DNA from: Paraglaciecola mesophila
Lineage (GTDB): Bacteria > Pseudomonadota > Gammaproteobacteria > Enterobacterales > Alteromonadaceae
Length of the DNA stretch: 64,000 nucleotides
Direction of reading: 5' to 3'
Assembly: GCF_009906955.1 (NCBI RefSeq)
Contig: NZ_CP047656.1
Location: 1,877,501 to 1,941,500, forward strand
The notes under the pieces were generated by a model that had not been told where the DNA came from, did no database searches, and saw only the letters and a program-made list of their open reading frames with translations. Shown piece after piece: positions 55,483 through 63,852 of the stretch. Position numbers and translations under genes: made by a program. Numbering within the stretch: position 1 is the first letter of the stretch; each line of letters starts with the position of its first letter.

Positions 55483-57489
55483 TCAGTTTAATGTTTCGTT
55501 ATCAGCCACGTTTGATTGACGAGAAAACATGTAGATGAATAACAGTAAAATAACCCCTTGAATCATTATTCCTTGCCATGTGGCTGAAATACCTAACCAA
55601 CTGACCGATATATCCAGTGGGAATGGCGTAATAGCAATGACCGCCGCCTCTTGTAAAGCTGATATCCCTTTGCCAGCCAAGATGAAGGCTAGGATTAACA
55701 TAAAGTACGCACTCAATGCGAAGAAACGTCCGATAGGCAATTTCACCGAGTATTTGAGCATTAGCCAAGTGATCATGACTAATATCGCGATTGCACCGAG
55801 CAAACCGTACCATACAAAACTGACCTGACTGCCATCTCCTGCCGATTGGGTGAGTAAAGACTGATAAAACAATATCGTTTCGAATACCTCACGATACACA
55901 GATATAAAGGCCAAACCGGTAAGGCCCCACAAGGTCCCCTTGCTTAAATGCCGCTCAACATTATTTTGAATATATTGCTGCCAAACAGCTGCCTGTGTTT
56001 TGCTGTGCATCCAGTAGCCTACGTAAAACAATATGCCTGCAGCTAGTAAGGCTGCACCACCTTCCATCAGCTCTCTTGATGCACCGCTGATCGTTACAAG
56101 GTTTTCAGCCGCCCACCAAGTCACTCCACCAGCAATGAGTGCTGATGCCCAACCAAAGTGAACATAACGTATGGCATCTTGGCGCTGGGTTTTTATCAAT
56201 ACCGTTATAAGGGCTAATACGATTAATAACGCTTCTAACCCCTCACGTAATAGAATGATCAGTGAAGCTGAAAACATTGCGCTGTTTGACAACACCGCGT
56301 CAGTCAGTGTGCTATCAACGCGCTCCAACTGTTGCAGTATTTGCGCAGATTCAGCGTGAACCTGCGCTTCATTGCCTTCAACACTGAGAACGTTACGAAA
56401 GTTCAACAACTGTTTTTCTACCGACTTTCGTAAACCACTATCTCGAGCATCAAGGTTATTCTCGATTAACTCAAAGCCATCAAGGTAAGCGCTCACAGCA
56501 AGGGTTTGCGCTTGGTCTAAATGACCAGCATTGTATGCATTAACTGCTGCAATTAGGTTATTTTTGGCGGTCGAGATAGGTGAGCCACTCTGGTCAAAAA
56601 AAACGGCTGGAGATGCGCGCCACCGCTCAACTTGCTTTTGACTAATATTGCTATTTTGTGCAGCAACCTGTAGTGGATTATTGTTGATCCACGCTTGTAA
56701 CTCTAAGCTTGGCTCACCAACACTCGCCGTGTCACCTGTGCCTTGATTAAATGCCAAGCTGCCTACATAAAATGCCAACGACCAACGTTGTTGATCACTG
56801 AGTTCGGTAAATGCACGCATAGCTGTATCATCTAGCCCAGCGCTAATAGCATCGTATAAGCCTAATAACGAACGATTTTGCGCACGTTCTTTTTCAGTGA
56901 AATCGGTTGGCTGAGGACTAAAGTTTTTCGCCAACGGGCCGTCACCTTGACCAGCCGGGCCATGACATGCTGCGCAATTATCCACGAATAAGGTATCTAC
57001 CTGTGCTTGGGGAAGTAACCGAGAAGGCAGTTTTAGCGCGGGGGATATGGCTAACAGTTCTTGGCGAATTTGTAGCGTGAGGCTTTGGATCTCTCCCATG
57101 CTCGCCTTAGCAAGAATGGCTTGCTGCAATGCCTGGGCATTGGCCAGTACCGAAGTTTTGCCTAAGTCAAAGCCAGGTGCAGAGGCACGTTCGATAACTT
57201 CACCTTTTTGCAAAATCAGTTTGGCAAACTGTTGCATCTCAGCAAATTCATCTTCACTTGCCACCTCACCGTTAACCACCGCCTCTGAATAATCAACACC
57301 TATGTATTCGGCCATTTGCAGAATTTGACGGCTCTGAGTCACCACATCAATAGATGTGGGCGTTTGCGCAAAACTTGAGAACGTCATTATGCCAAGTGCC
57401 CAAACCGCGGCCGTATGACTGATGATCTTATTACTTACGCAACTGACAAGCAGTCGAGATAGACGTGAGAGATTTAATGAAGAGTACAA
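55483..57489 (-). CDS. Cytochrome c/FTR1 family iron permease
   Basis: 668 residues. N-terminal signal part to about 42 (cut after SFA), a c-type cytochrome domain with C172-A-A-C175-H176 and a later Met ligand region, a helical linker, then an FTR1-type permease (about 400-660) with seven membrane segments. Both iron-binding motifs are present: R415-E-G-L-E419 and R533-E-V-F-E537. It probably oxidises or receives Fe(II) in the periplasm and imports Fe(III). TTG start with AAGG upstream. A Fur-like site lies 66 bases before the start. Confidence 0.9.
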   Translation of the reverse strand: MYSSLNLSRLSRLLVSCVSNKIISHTAAVWALGIMTFSSFAQTPTSIDVVTQSRQILQMAEYIGVDYSEAVVNGEVASEDEFAEMQQFAKLILQKGEVIERASAPGFDLGKTSVLANAQALQQAILAKASMGEIQSLTLQIRQELLAISPALKLPSRLLPQAQVDTLFVDNCAACHGPAGQGDGPLAKNFSPQPTDFTEKERAQNRSLLGLYDAISAGLDDTAMRAFTELSDQQRWSLAFYVGSLAFNQGTGDTASVGEPSLELQAWINNNPLQVAAQNSNISQKQVERWRASPAVFFDQSGSPISTAKNNLIAAVNAYNAGHLDQAQTLAVSAYLDGFELIENNLDARDSGLRKSVEKQLLNFRNVLSVEGNEAQVHAESAQILQQLERVDSTLTDAVLSNSAMFSASLIILLREGLEALLIVLALITVLIKTQRQDAIRYVHFGWASALIAGGVTWWAAENLVTISGASRELMEGGAALLAAGILFYVGYWMHSKTQAAVWQQYIQNNVERHLSKGTLWGLTGLAFISVYREVFETILFYQSLLTQSAGDGSQVSFVWYGLLGAIAILVMITWLMLKYSVKLPIGRFFALSAYFMLILAFILAGKGISALQEAAVIAITPFPLDISVSWLGISATWQGIMIQGVILLLFIYMFSRQSNVADNETLN

Positions 57490-57554
57490 GATAAAACCTT
57501 AACCTGAGGGCAGTTACGTGAGTGAGCATTGGTCAAACGCCCACAGCTAACAAA

Positions 57555-57569
57555 TGAGAATAGTTATTA
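57555..57569 (-). promoter_or_regulatory. Fur-box-like site before the iron permease
   Basis: TGAGAATAGTTATTA matches the 7-1-7 Fur core (TGATAAT-N-ATTATCA) at most positions by eye. Position upstream of an FTR1 gene supports iron regulation. Confidence 0.6.
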
Positions 57570-57702
57570 TTTTACTTTTAAGTCGTTGCGTAAGCAATGC
57601 TAAGTACACGCCCCGCACAGTGCTAAAGTACTATGTTTGAGCTGCCCTACACGCCCTATATTTACTGCTGTCACATAGAAAAATAAAACGAATGAGGACA
57701 GT

Positions 57703-58410
57703 ATGAAAACGATAAAAGAATGTTACAAAATACGAATGCTGGCGCTATTAATGTGTTTAGCTATACCTTTTCAAGCGCTTGCCTGTAAAGATGCAGTGGT
57801 ATTAGTGCATGGCAATACTGCTACACCAGCGAGCTGGGATGATACTTACAACTATCTATTGAGCAATGGTTACAGTAGTAGCGAAATCTATAAACCTGAC
57901 TGGGGTTCGAAGAACTGCGCAGCTTGCAATAACCATAGCGGCAGTGAAGAAACGCCTGTTCGCCAAGCGATTCAAAGTGCATTAGCTTCATCTTGCAGCG
58001 GCAAAATTGATGTGATCGGTCACTCAATGGGGGCGACGCTAGCCGCACAACAAATTGATAAACTTGCCGTGGCAAATCAAGTCGATACTTTTGTGGGTAT
58101 CGCGGGGGCATTTTTAGGTCTTAAAAGCTGTGGTTATTACCCCTTTAACGTGTGGAGTTCTACGTGTGGCTCTGCGGGTTTATCCGTTGGCAGCCCCTTT
58201 TTAGATAGCATTTATAACGTACCATTAGCATCTAAAGTGTACTCTATTAAAAGCTACATAGACCAAATAGTGTGCGCAACCGGCAGTTGCACTGTGGGCG
58301 GCGTACACAGTAGTCGCATCGCAAACGAAGATGGAACGTTCAGTTACGCGCTAGGGCATTTTGGTTTGCAAACCGATACAGCGGTGAAACAGTACCAATT
58401 GATTCAATAG
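57703..58410 (+). CDS. Secreted alpha/beta-hydrolase, lipase-like
   Basis: 235 residues. Signal peptide about 1-27 (cut after ALA). Fold of a lipase/esterase: LVHGNTATPASW (about 35-46) for the oxyanion loop, nucleophile S108 in GHSMGA, Asp probably at DQIV (about 187), His at GHFGL (about 226). Several Cys (SCSGK, KSCGY, STCGS, CATGSC) suggest disulfides. Similar in layout to class-2 type bacterial lipases; substrate unknown. RBS GAGGAC. Confidence 0.8.
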   Translation: MKTIKECYKIRMLALLMCLAIPFQALACKDAVVLVHGNTATPASWDDTYNYLLSNGYSSSEIYKPDWGSKNCAACNNHSGSEETPVRQAIQSALASSCSGKIDVIGHSMGATLAAQQIDKLAVANQVDTFVGIAGAFLGLKSCGYYPFNVWSSTCGSAGLSVGSPFLDSIYNVPLASKVYSIKSYIDQIVCATGSCTVGGVHSSRIANEDGTFSYALGHFGLQTDTAVKQYQLIQ

Positions 58411-58442
58411 GGTTCAGGTCACGGACAAAAAAGTCACCGAGG

Positions 58443-58470
58443 AAAGCCACCGCACCTAGCGGTGGCTTGA
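58443..58470. terminator. Bidirectional hairpin terminator
   Basis: 10-bp stem AAGCCACCGC/GCGGTGGCTT with loop ACCTA between convergent genes. A short T-run follows on the minus strand only. Confidence 0.75.
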
Positions 58471-58489
58471 TACGAGCGTTATATTGACA

Positions 58490-58807
58490 TTAGCTACAGG
58501 TAATTTGTTTGAATATGGGGTAACACTGATTCTTACTTCCGGTGGGTTTGGAAACCCATGTTTTGCTGCTCCAATCAAATTCGTTGTAAGATGACTCGTC
58601 TTCCCCGCAAAACATTTCCCCAGCGATAATTTTGGAGTAAGTCTGTTTTTTTTCTTCGCAGAAGCCGCTGCCATTGGTGGCAGTGACAAAAATAAAGTCT
58701 AGTTGACCGTACTGATTAGTGGATTTTGGGTAGTGGTAAGTTGTTGCGCCAAGTGCATTAACTGACAAAGACCCCAACATAAGGCAAACAGCAATTTTTA
58801 ATTTCAT
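58490..58807 (-). CDS. Small secreted protein of unknown function
   Basis: 105 residues from ATG 58807, which has AAGGAG eight bases upstream. Signal peptide about 1-20 (cut after LGA). Mature part has four cysteines (GFCEE, MFCGE, NQCYP, ITCS), two probable disulfides. Not recognised. Stands between the lipase-like gene and a MITE-like element. Confidence 0.7.
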   Translation of the reverse strand: MKLKIAVCLMLGSLSVNALGATTYHYPKSTNQYGQLDFIFVTATNGSGFCEEKKQTYSKIIAGEMFCGEDESSYNEFDWSSKTWVSKPTGSKNQCYPIFKQITCS

Positions 58808-58873
58808 AACTCGTCTCCTTTTTAAACTGACGACCAATTCGCCAGCACGCAAAGGTTAAATTATTTACCCTAA

Positions 58874-59152
58874 ATATCAATTCCATTAAATAATTAACCA
58901 CTCAGCGAAAATTTAAAAGCACTTAATCAAGGCGCTTGAATGATAGCCCTTTATTAAAAACTAACCTGTGCTCTTTCGAGTTCGAGCAACACAGAGTAAG
59001 TCCTTTTAAAATTCGCCCGTAGGGAATTCCCCAGCGGGTTTTGCACTGCGTTCTCGGTATTTGAAAGGGAACAACCATTACTGCACACCGACGCCTTGTT
59101 CAAAACCCGCTGGATGAATTCTGAGAGGCCAATTATTTAATGGAATTGGTAT
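58874..59152. mobile_element. MITE-like element with outer and inner inverted repeats
   Basis: Terminal inverted repeats of 32 bases at 58874-58905 and 59121-59152 match at about 28 of 32 positions. Inside lies a second dyad, 59024-59043 with 59101-59121 (core CCAGCGGGTTTTG and complement). No frame for a transposase. No target duplication could be fixed with certainty. Only copy in this window. It fills the gap before the receptor gene's 3' end. Confidence 0.75.
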
Positions 59153-59217
59153 AAGTTATGGTGACACTCCTATGAATTTTTATTAGCACTTTTATTTCAC
59201 AATTTTTTTGGAGTGGC

Positions 59218-59247
59218 TAAAAAAAAGCCAACCCTTAAGGTTGGCTT
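59218..59247 (-). terminator. Terminator after the second TonB-dependent receptor
   Basis: Stem AAGCCAACC/GGTTGGCTT, loop TTAAG, followed by eight T's on the minus strand. Confidence 0.92.
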
Positions 59248-59280
59248 ATAATAGCAATGAATTTGAGTTGTATATCGATA

Positions 59281-61947
59281 CTAGAAATCGTACCGGTAGC
59301 TCAACTTAACTGTGGTACCAATAGAACGGGTGCGTACATCGATTCCGTCTTGCGTTACTTCTTGATCTTCACCTAACAGATTTTTTAAGGTCAATTTGAC
59401 AGTAGTATTAAAATCAGGGAAATAAGAGTAAGTGGCATCAAGCGAATTAAACGGTTGTTCATAAGCGTCTTCACGCCCATTGATACCCGAAGCAATAATT
59501 CGCTCACCAAAGACGTTATACACTAATGAACCACTGTGGTTACCATTTGCAGAATCATAACTAAGCTGCATGTTCACCACATACTGAGAATGGCCTGTCA
59601 TGCGTTTTTCAGTATTGGTTAAGTTGCCCGCTGAGGCCGCATCAACAACTACCTCTGAGTCACTTAATGTGATATTACCAGAAGTAAAGAAGCCATCTGA
59701 TACCCAGCTTAAGTCATACAACCATTCTGCTTCAACACCATACACTTCACCAGTGTCACCATTGGTGAAGTTTGCCGTATAGCTTGCATCCCCCACACTT
59801 AGCGTGGTTTCAATTGGGTTAGTAATATCTTTGTAGAAAGCAGAAAATGCGAGGTTGTCACCATCGTCGAAATACAATTCATAACGTAAATCGTAGTTTT
59901 TCAACGTGGTTGAACTTAGCGTTGCGTTACCAAAGGTACGAATATCCGTTAGTGGATCATCGTAGGCTACCGGCACAACTTCTCGTAAATCTGGGCGAAC
60001 GACCGTTTCACCGTAACCAAAACGAAGCTGGTAATCGTCGCCGCCGATATACGTCAAGCTAAGTGCTGGATAGAAATCATCGTCGTTCACTGTTCCATTA
60101 AGAATATCGTCTTCGCTGTAGAAATTATTTAAATCTTCTTCGGTAAAGATCAAGCTAGATGACGATAAAGAGACTTGCTTAAATGCCTCATAACGCAAAC
60201 CACCACTGATCCGCCAAATACCTTTATAAAAGACATCAAAAGCAGCATAGCCGGCATCAATCTTCTGAGCAGCCAAATAATCATCGGCTTCAGGAGCGAT
60301 AGGCTCGTTAAAGCTAATCAACATATTGTCATCGATAAACTCGTCGGTTAAATAATTGGTTATCGATAAAACATTTGATATGTCGTCATTCACTAACGTG
60401 GTAGAACGGTTGTTATCCAAGAAGAAACTCGAGGTCGTGTAAATTCTAGCACGGTCAATAAAGTCCCAGCCGCCCTTAAGTTCCACTTCCAAATCTTTGA
60501 AAGTCAAAGGCAGCGTTACATTACCGCCCCAAGACTTCATGTTATCTTCCATGTCAACAAACTGATAGTTAGCTCGCCCTTGGGCTCCATCAATCAGAGA
60601 CCCAGTATAAGTACCGTTGTCGAATGTATCAGTGAACTCATACTGTACATTTAACGGGTTTTCTGTTTCGGCTCTAGATTCTGTGTATTGCCAATCAACC
60701 CCTACACCCATGTAATCCAAAAAGGTGTGTTGTCCACGGAATTGGTCGACATCAAGCGTTCGCTCTTCATACACAAAGCTGTGTGTGCGATCCGCTTCAT
60801 TGTCAACCGCGATCGAGATATTTTGACTTGGGTTCTGGAAAATTGAAATTTCAGACTCGTCTTCATTATCTTCGATATAAATTTTGGTGTAGCTAATACT
60901 ATGTGTATCTAGCTTGTAGCCAACACTGAACAATCCGTTTACACGCTCTTCTTCAGTCGTCATTTCAGATTCAGCGTATGTGTCGTAACAGGTGTTTAGG
61001 ATATCATCAGCAGTAGCAAGTTCAGTGGAGCAATTGTCAACAGGTGTTGCACTTGTTACCGCATTTGAGCGATCTGAATACGTCCACTTACTGTCATACG
61101 CCAGTGAGGCCAAAAAGCCGATTTGGCCACCGAAATACTCTTCATCAAAACTGTTGCCAATAAACGCCTGAGCTGAATAGTTCGGATCTAAAGATTCGTC
61201 TTTTAGCGCCAAGTTACGTGGTAGAGACTTGGCTAAGGTTTTGTTGACTGCGCTCGCTTGGTCTGCTGCAGAAGTATCCCCACTAACCAAATTGTCTTGA
61301 CTAATAATACTCGCTAAACCAAAGTTTCCGCGGTATTGCGGTATCGCATCGGTTAATGCTTGAGGAATACCATTCTCATCACGGTTGTAGGTATAACCGT
61401 CAGAGTTATTAGTGTTGCCCTCGACAGCCACTTGAATACCCGCGACAAACTCTGTCGGTATTGCTTTGGTACGAATATCAACGTTACCCCCGCCAAAAGC
61501 GGCCGGCATATTCGGTGAATAGGCTTTCTGCACAGAGAGACTTTCGATAACGTTTGCTGGAAAAATATCCAACGGGATAACGTTACGGGTTAAATCTGGG
61601 CTTGGGATACTGGCACCGTTCAAGCGTGCACTTGAATAACGCTGACCAAGACCGCGCACATAAATAAACTTGCCGTCTACCAACGTTAAACCTGTTACGC
61701 GGCGAAGCGCCGAGGCCGCATCACTATCACCAGTACGTGAAATTTGCTCTGAGCCTAATATGTCCGCAACGAAGGCTTGATTTTTACGCTCTTCGATAAC
61801 GGCAGCGGCCGTTCCTTGAAGTCGAGAGCCTGTTGCTACGACTTCTTCCATGACCTGACTTTCTTGTGCGAAGGTTGACCCTGCACTAACCAAAAGTCCC
61901 AGTCCTACCGAGTAGGCGACTTTTTTAAGTTTGTATTGATTACTCAC
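59281..61947 (-). CDS. TonB-dependent receptor, predicted Pho-regulated
   Basis: 888 residues. GTG start with AGGAG seven bases upstream. Signal peptide about 1-27 (cut after TFA). TonB-box-like MEEVVATGSR about 31-40, plug about 50-165 with FIYVRGLGQRYSSARLNG and FGGGNVDIRTKAIP, long barrel ending in YRYDF. The RYSS-LNG-PSPD type of plug is frequent in alteromonad receptors. It follows the lipoprotein gene by 68 bases containing an attenuator-like hairpin. The Pho-type promoter upstream of the lipoprotein suggests uptake of a phosphorus compound; the substrate is inferred from regulation only. Confidence 0.9.
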   Translation of the reverse strand: MSNQYKLKKVAYSVGLGLLVSAGSTFAQESQVMEEVVATGSRLQGTAAAVIEERKNQAFVADILGSEQISRTGDSDAASALRRVTGLTLVDGKFIYVRGLGQRYSSARLNGASIPSPDLTRNVIPLDIFPANVIESLSVQKAYSPNMPAAFGGGNVDIRTKAIPTEFVAGIQVAVEGNTNNSDGYTYNRDENGIPQALTDAIPQYRGNFGLASIISQDNLVSGDTSAADQASAVNKTLAKSLPRNLALKDESLDPNYSAQAFIGNSFDEEYFGGQIGFLASLAYDSKWTYSDRSNAVTSATPVDNCSTELATADDILNTCYDTYAESEMTTEEERVNGLFSVGYKLDTHSISYTKIYIEDNEDESEISIFQNPSQNISIAVDNEADRTHSFVYEERTLDVDQFRGQHTFLDYMGVGVDWQYTESRAETENPLNVQYEFTDTFDNGTYTGSLIDGAQGRANYQFVDMEDNMKSWGGNVTLPLTFKDLEVELKGGWDFIDRARIYTTSSFFLDNNRSTTLVNDDISNVLSITNYLTDEFIDDNMLISFNEPIAPEADDYLAAQKIDAGYAAFDVFYKGIWRISGGLRYEAFKQVSLSSSSLIFTEEDLNNFYSEDDILNGTVNDDDFYPALSLTYIGGDDYQLRFGYGETVVRPDLREVVPVAYDDPLTDIRTFGNATLSSTTLKNYDLRYELYFDDGDNLAFSAFYKDITNPIETTLSVGDASYTANFTNGDTGEVYGVEAEWLYDLSWVSDGFFTSGNITLSDSEVVVDAASAGNLTNTEKRMTGHSQYVVNMQLSYDSANGNHSGSLVYNVFGERIIASGINGREDAYEQPFNSLDATYSYFPDFNTTVKLTLKNLLGEDQEVTQDGIDVRTRSIGTTVKLSYRYDF

Positions 61948-61969
61948 CTTTAACTCCTAGCTATAAATC

Positions 61970-61997
61970 AAAAAATAGGCGCAACTAGGCGCCTATT
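61970..61997 (-). terminator. Intra-operon terminator/attenuator between lipoprotein and receptor
   Basis: 9-bp stem AATAGGCGC/GCGCCTATT with 6-base loop and six T's on the minus strand, inside the 68-base gap. It would give more lipoprotein than receptor message. Confidence 0.85.
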
Positions 61998-62015
61998 AAT
62001 CTAATACAAAATTGG

Positions 62016-63620
62016 TTACTCGTCGGCTGCTGCGTTTACAAACGCATCGTTAGCCCAGTTATACCAATCAGAAGTTGTATCAGTGTCAGAAATTGCGCCG
62101 ATGAAGTCAGTTGCTTCAAAGAACGCATCTAGCGTAGAGGCATCAAATGCAGAAATAGTGATGTCAGTGCTGGTGGTTAATGTTGCAAAGCCATTTGCCG
62201 CAAGTACGTCAGCGTTTCCGCCCACCACTTCACTTGAGTTTGCTTCGAACCATTCTTGTACTGTGGTTGAATCAGAACCAGAGGTAACTGTTTCACTGCC
62301 AGCATTAGCCAATTGAGCACATGCAGCAACAGAGTTATGGATAGAAGCTGAGCCATTTACGATAACTTCTGCAGCATCACCACTGTAGTTAATACACCAG
62401 GTTTGTGTCGCAACTGGTTTAACTAATAAAGTGTTGTACCAAGTAGCAGAAATCATGTCATCTAGCTTCATGGCAATTGAAGGGTCACCGTCACGTACAG
62501 AGATACCATCAGTGGTAATAACCGTTACGTTAGCAAGTACCGGAGATGATGCTGGCGCTTCTGCTGATGATTCACCTTTAACACCATCAGACTCAAAACC
62601 ACCGTTACCCATACTCACAGTTTCACCACTGTTATTTACCACTGTGCCTTGCTTGATCAACACGTACTGTGCACGACCCTGCCAACCGGCATCGATGTCC
62701 AAGCTATCATCTTGAGTATCAGTGATAACAATGTGCTTAATGTCTACTGCGCCACCGAAGAATTCGATACCATCGTCGTACCCTTGGTAAATATCGATAT
62801 AATCGATTTCAGTACCTGAGCCTACAGCGAATAAGCTTAAAGAGTTCAAGTCATTACCGGCTTCAGCACCTGACGGTAAGCCACCAGCGTAATGAATTTT
62901 CACGAACTTAAGTGTGCCACTGTTATCAGTGTTGTCATTTCCGCCGTAGAAGCTAGTTACGCCTTCACTAACAGCGTTACATGTTGCTGCTGCGCGTTGT
63001 GCGTCTGTACACTGATCGGTAATGCCCAAACCATCAATCATGATGCCGCCCCAATCTTGGTATTGAGGACCGCTGCCTACTGCGTCAAGACGAGCGTATG
63101 CATTGCTTGAAGTAAAGGTGATTGGGTCAGCATACGTACCTTCTGCTTCAATGTTCGCGCCGCGATTGATTAGAATGAAAGACGTTGTTTGGTTGAATGC
63201 AACATCAGCACCCGCATCTACGGTTAACGTCGGGCCATCTGTTTCAATAGAACAAGAATCACTTTCATTGTTACAGCCTTCACCCATCACAAGTGAGCCT
63301 AAGAACAAGTGAACACCATCATTACTCAAATCAGTTAGGGTTAGATCTGTAGTAATAGGGTTGCTTGCGCTTACGAATGCAGTGTTATACGTACAATCAG
63401 TGCCGTCGTATGAGCCTTGAACAGTTTCACCGCTTGTATTTTCGTAAGATGCACACACATTAGTTGAACCTGAGTCCCCGCCACCCGTGGTTGGGTTAGT
63501 CACACTGTTGTCAACACTGTTATCAATAACAGTTGGCGTGACTTTAATATCACCACCACAGCCAGCTAGTAATAAAGCAGTTGCTACTGCCGATGCTTTG
63601 AAAAGATTCTTAAGTTCCAT
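62016..63620 (-). CDS. Large outer-membrane-type lipoprotein, partner of the receptor
   Basis: 534 residues. Lipobox LLLAGC with Cys at about 21, then Gly, Asp. A Thr/Asn/Ser-rich linker (about 30-55), then a beta-rich body with repeats that look like a right-handed beta-helix (LTVDAGADVAFNQTTSFILINRGANIEAEGTYADPITFTSS, IDYIDIYQGYDDGIEFFGGAVDIKHIVITDTQDDSLDIDAGWQGRAQYVLIKQG). Acidic with several DD/DSD motifs that may bind metal. Such lipoproteins pair with TonB-dependent receptors in Alteromonadales; no enzyme site was found. RBS GGAGAA. Confidence 0.8.
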   Translation of the reverse strand: MELKNLFKASAVATALLLAGCGGDIKVTPTVIDNSVDNSVTNPTTGGGDSGSTNVCASYENTSGETVQGSYDGTDCTYNTAFVSASNPITTDLTLTDLSNDGVHLFLGSLVMGEGCNNESDSCSIETDGPTLTVDAGADVAFNQTTSFILINRGANIEAEGTYADPITFTSSNAYARLDAVGSGPQYQDWGGIMIDGLGITDQCTDAQRAAATCNAVSEGVTSFYGGNDNTDNSGTLKFVKIHYAGGLPSGAEAGNDLNSLSLFAVGSGTEIDYIDIYQGYDDGIEFFGGAVDIKHIVITDTQDDSLDIDAGWQGRAQYVLIKQGTVVNNSGETVSMGNGGFESDGVKGESSAEAPASSPVLANVTVITTDGISVRDGDPSIAMKLDDMISATWYNTLLVKPVATQTWCINYSGDAAEVIVNGSASIHNSVAACAQLANAGSETVTSGSDSTTVQEWFEANSSEVVGGNADVLAANGFATLTTSTDITISAFDASTLDAFFEATDFIGAISDTDTTSDWYNWANDAFVNAAADE

Positions 63621-63673
63621 GATGTTCTCCGATAAACGAGTGATTTTTTAATGTGTTTTAAAAATTTGCACGA

Positions 63674-63707
63674 AGATTACCGAAGGTCAGTGACATTTTT
63701 GTTACAT
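63674..63707 (-). promoter_or_regulatory. Predicted PhoB-dependent promoter of the lipoprotein/receptor operon
   Basis: On the minus strand ATGTAAC (63701-63707) and ATGTCAC (63690-63696) are separated by AAAA, giving the 11-base Pho-box period. Ten bases on lies -10 hexamer TAATCT (63674-63679). The same box-to--10 distance is used in E. coli pstS. Leader about 47 bases before ATG 63620. Confidence 0.75.
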
Positions 63708-63714
63708 ATAAAAA

Positions 63715-63743
63715 CTGTCAGAAAAGTTTAATAAAACTGTCAT
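63715..63743. promoter_or_regulatory. Upstream array of PhoB-like half-sites
   Basis: On the plus strand CTGTCAG (63715-63721), GTTTAAT (63726-63732) and CTGTCAT (63737-63743) stand 11 bases apart with AAAA spacers. The outer two match the Pho half-site well, the middle one poorly. Orientation is opposite to that of the promoter-proximal box. Confidence 0.5.
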
Positions 63744-63812
63744 GAATAACGCGCTACGACACAGAGAAGTCGTGAAGTGGTTAGTAAAAAATGTTTAATT
63801 TCAATAAATTAT

Positions 63813-63841
63813 GCTGTCTATCCGGTGAGACAGCGTTTTTT
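63813..63841 (+). terminator. Hairpin near the 3' end of phoR
   Basis: GCTGTCT/AGACAGC, 8-base loop, with G and six T's on the plus strand. On the minus strand, where phoR is read, there is no T-run of note, so it may stop antisense transcription into phoR or work weakly for phoR. Confidence 0.55.
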
Positions 63842-63852
63842 GAGCTCTCGCC

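Noticed and set aside
57667..57675. CTGTCAC before the lipase-like gene as a Pho box
   Set aside because: Only one half-site; the heptamers 11 bases to either side do not match.
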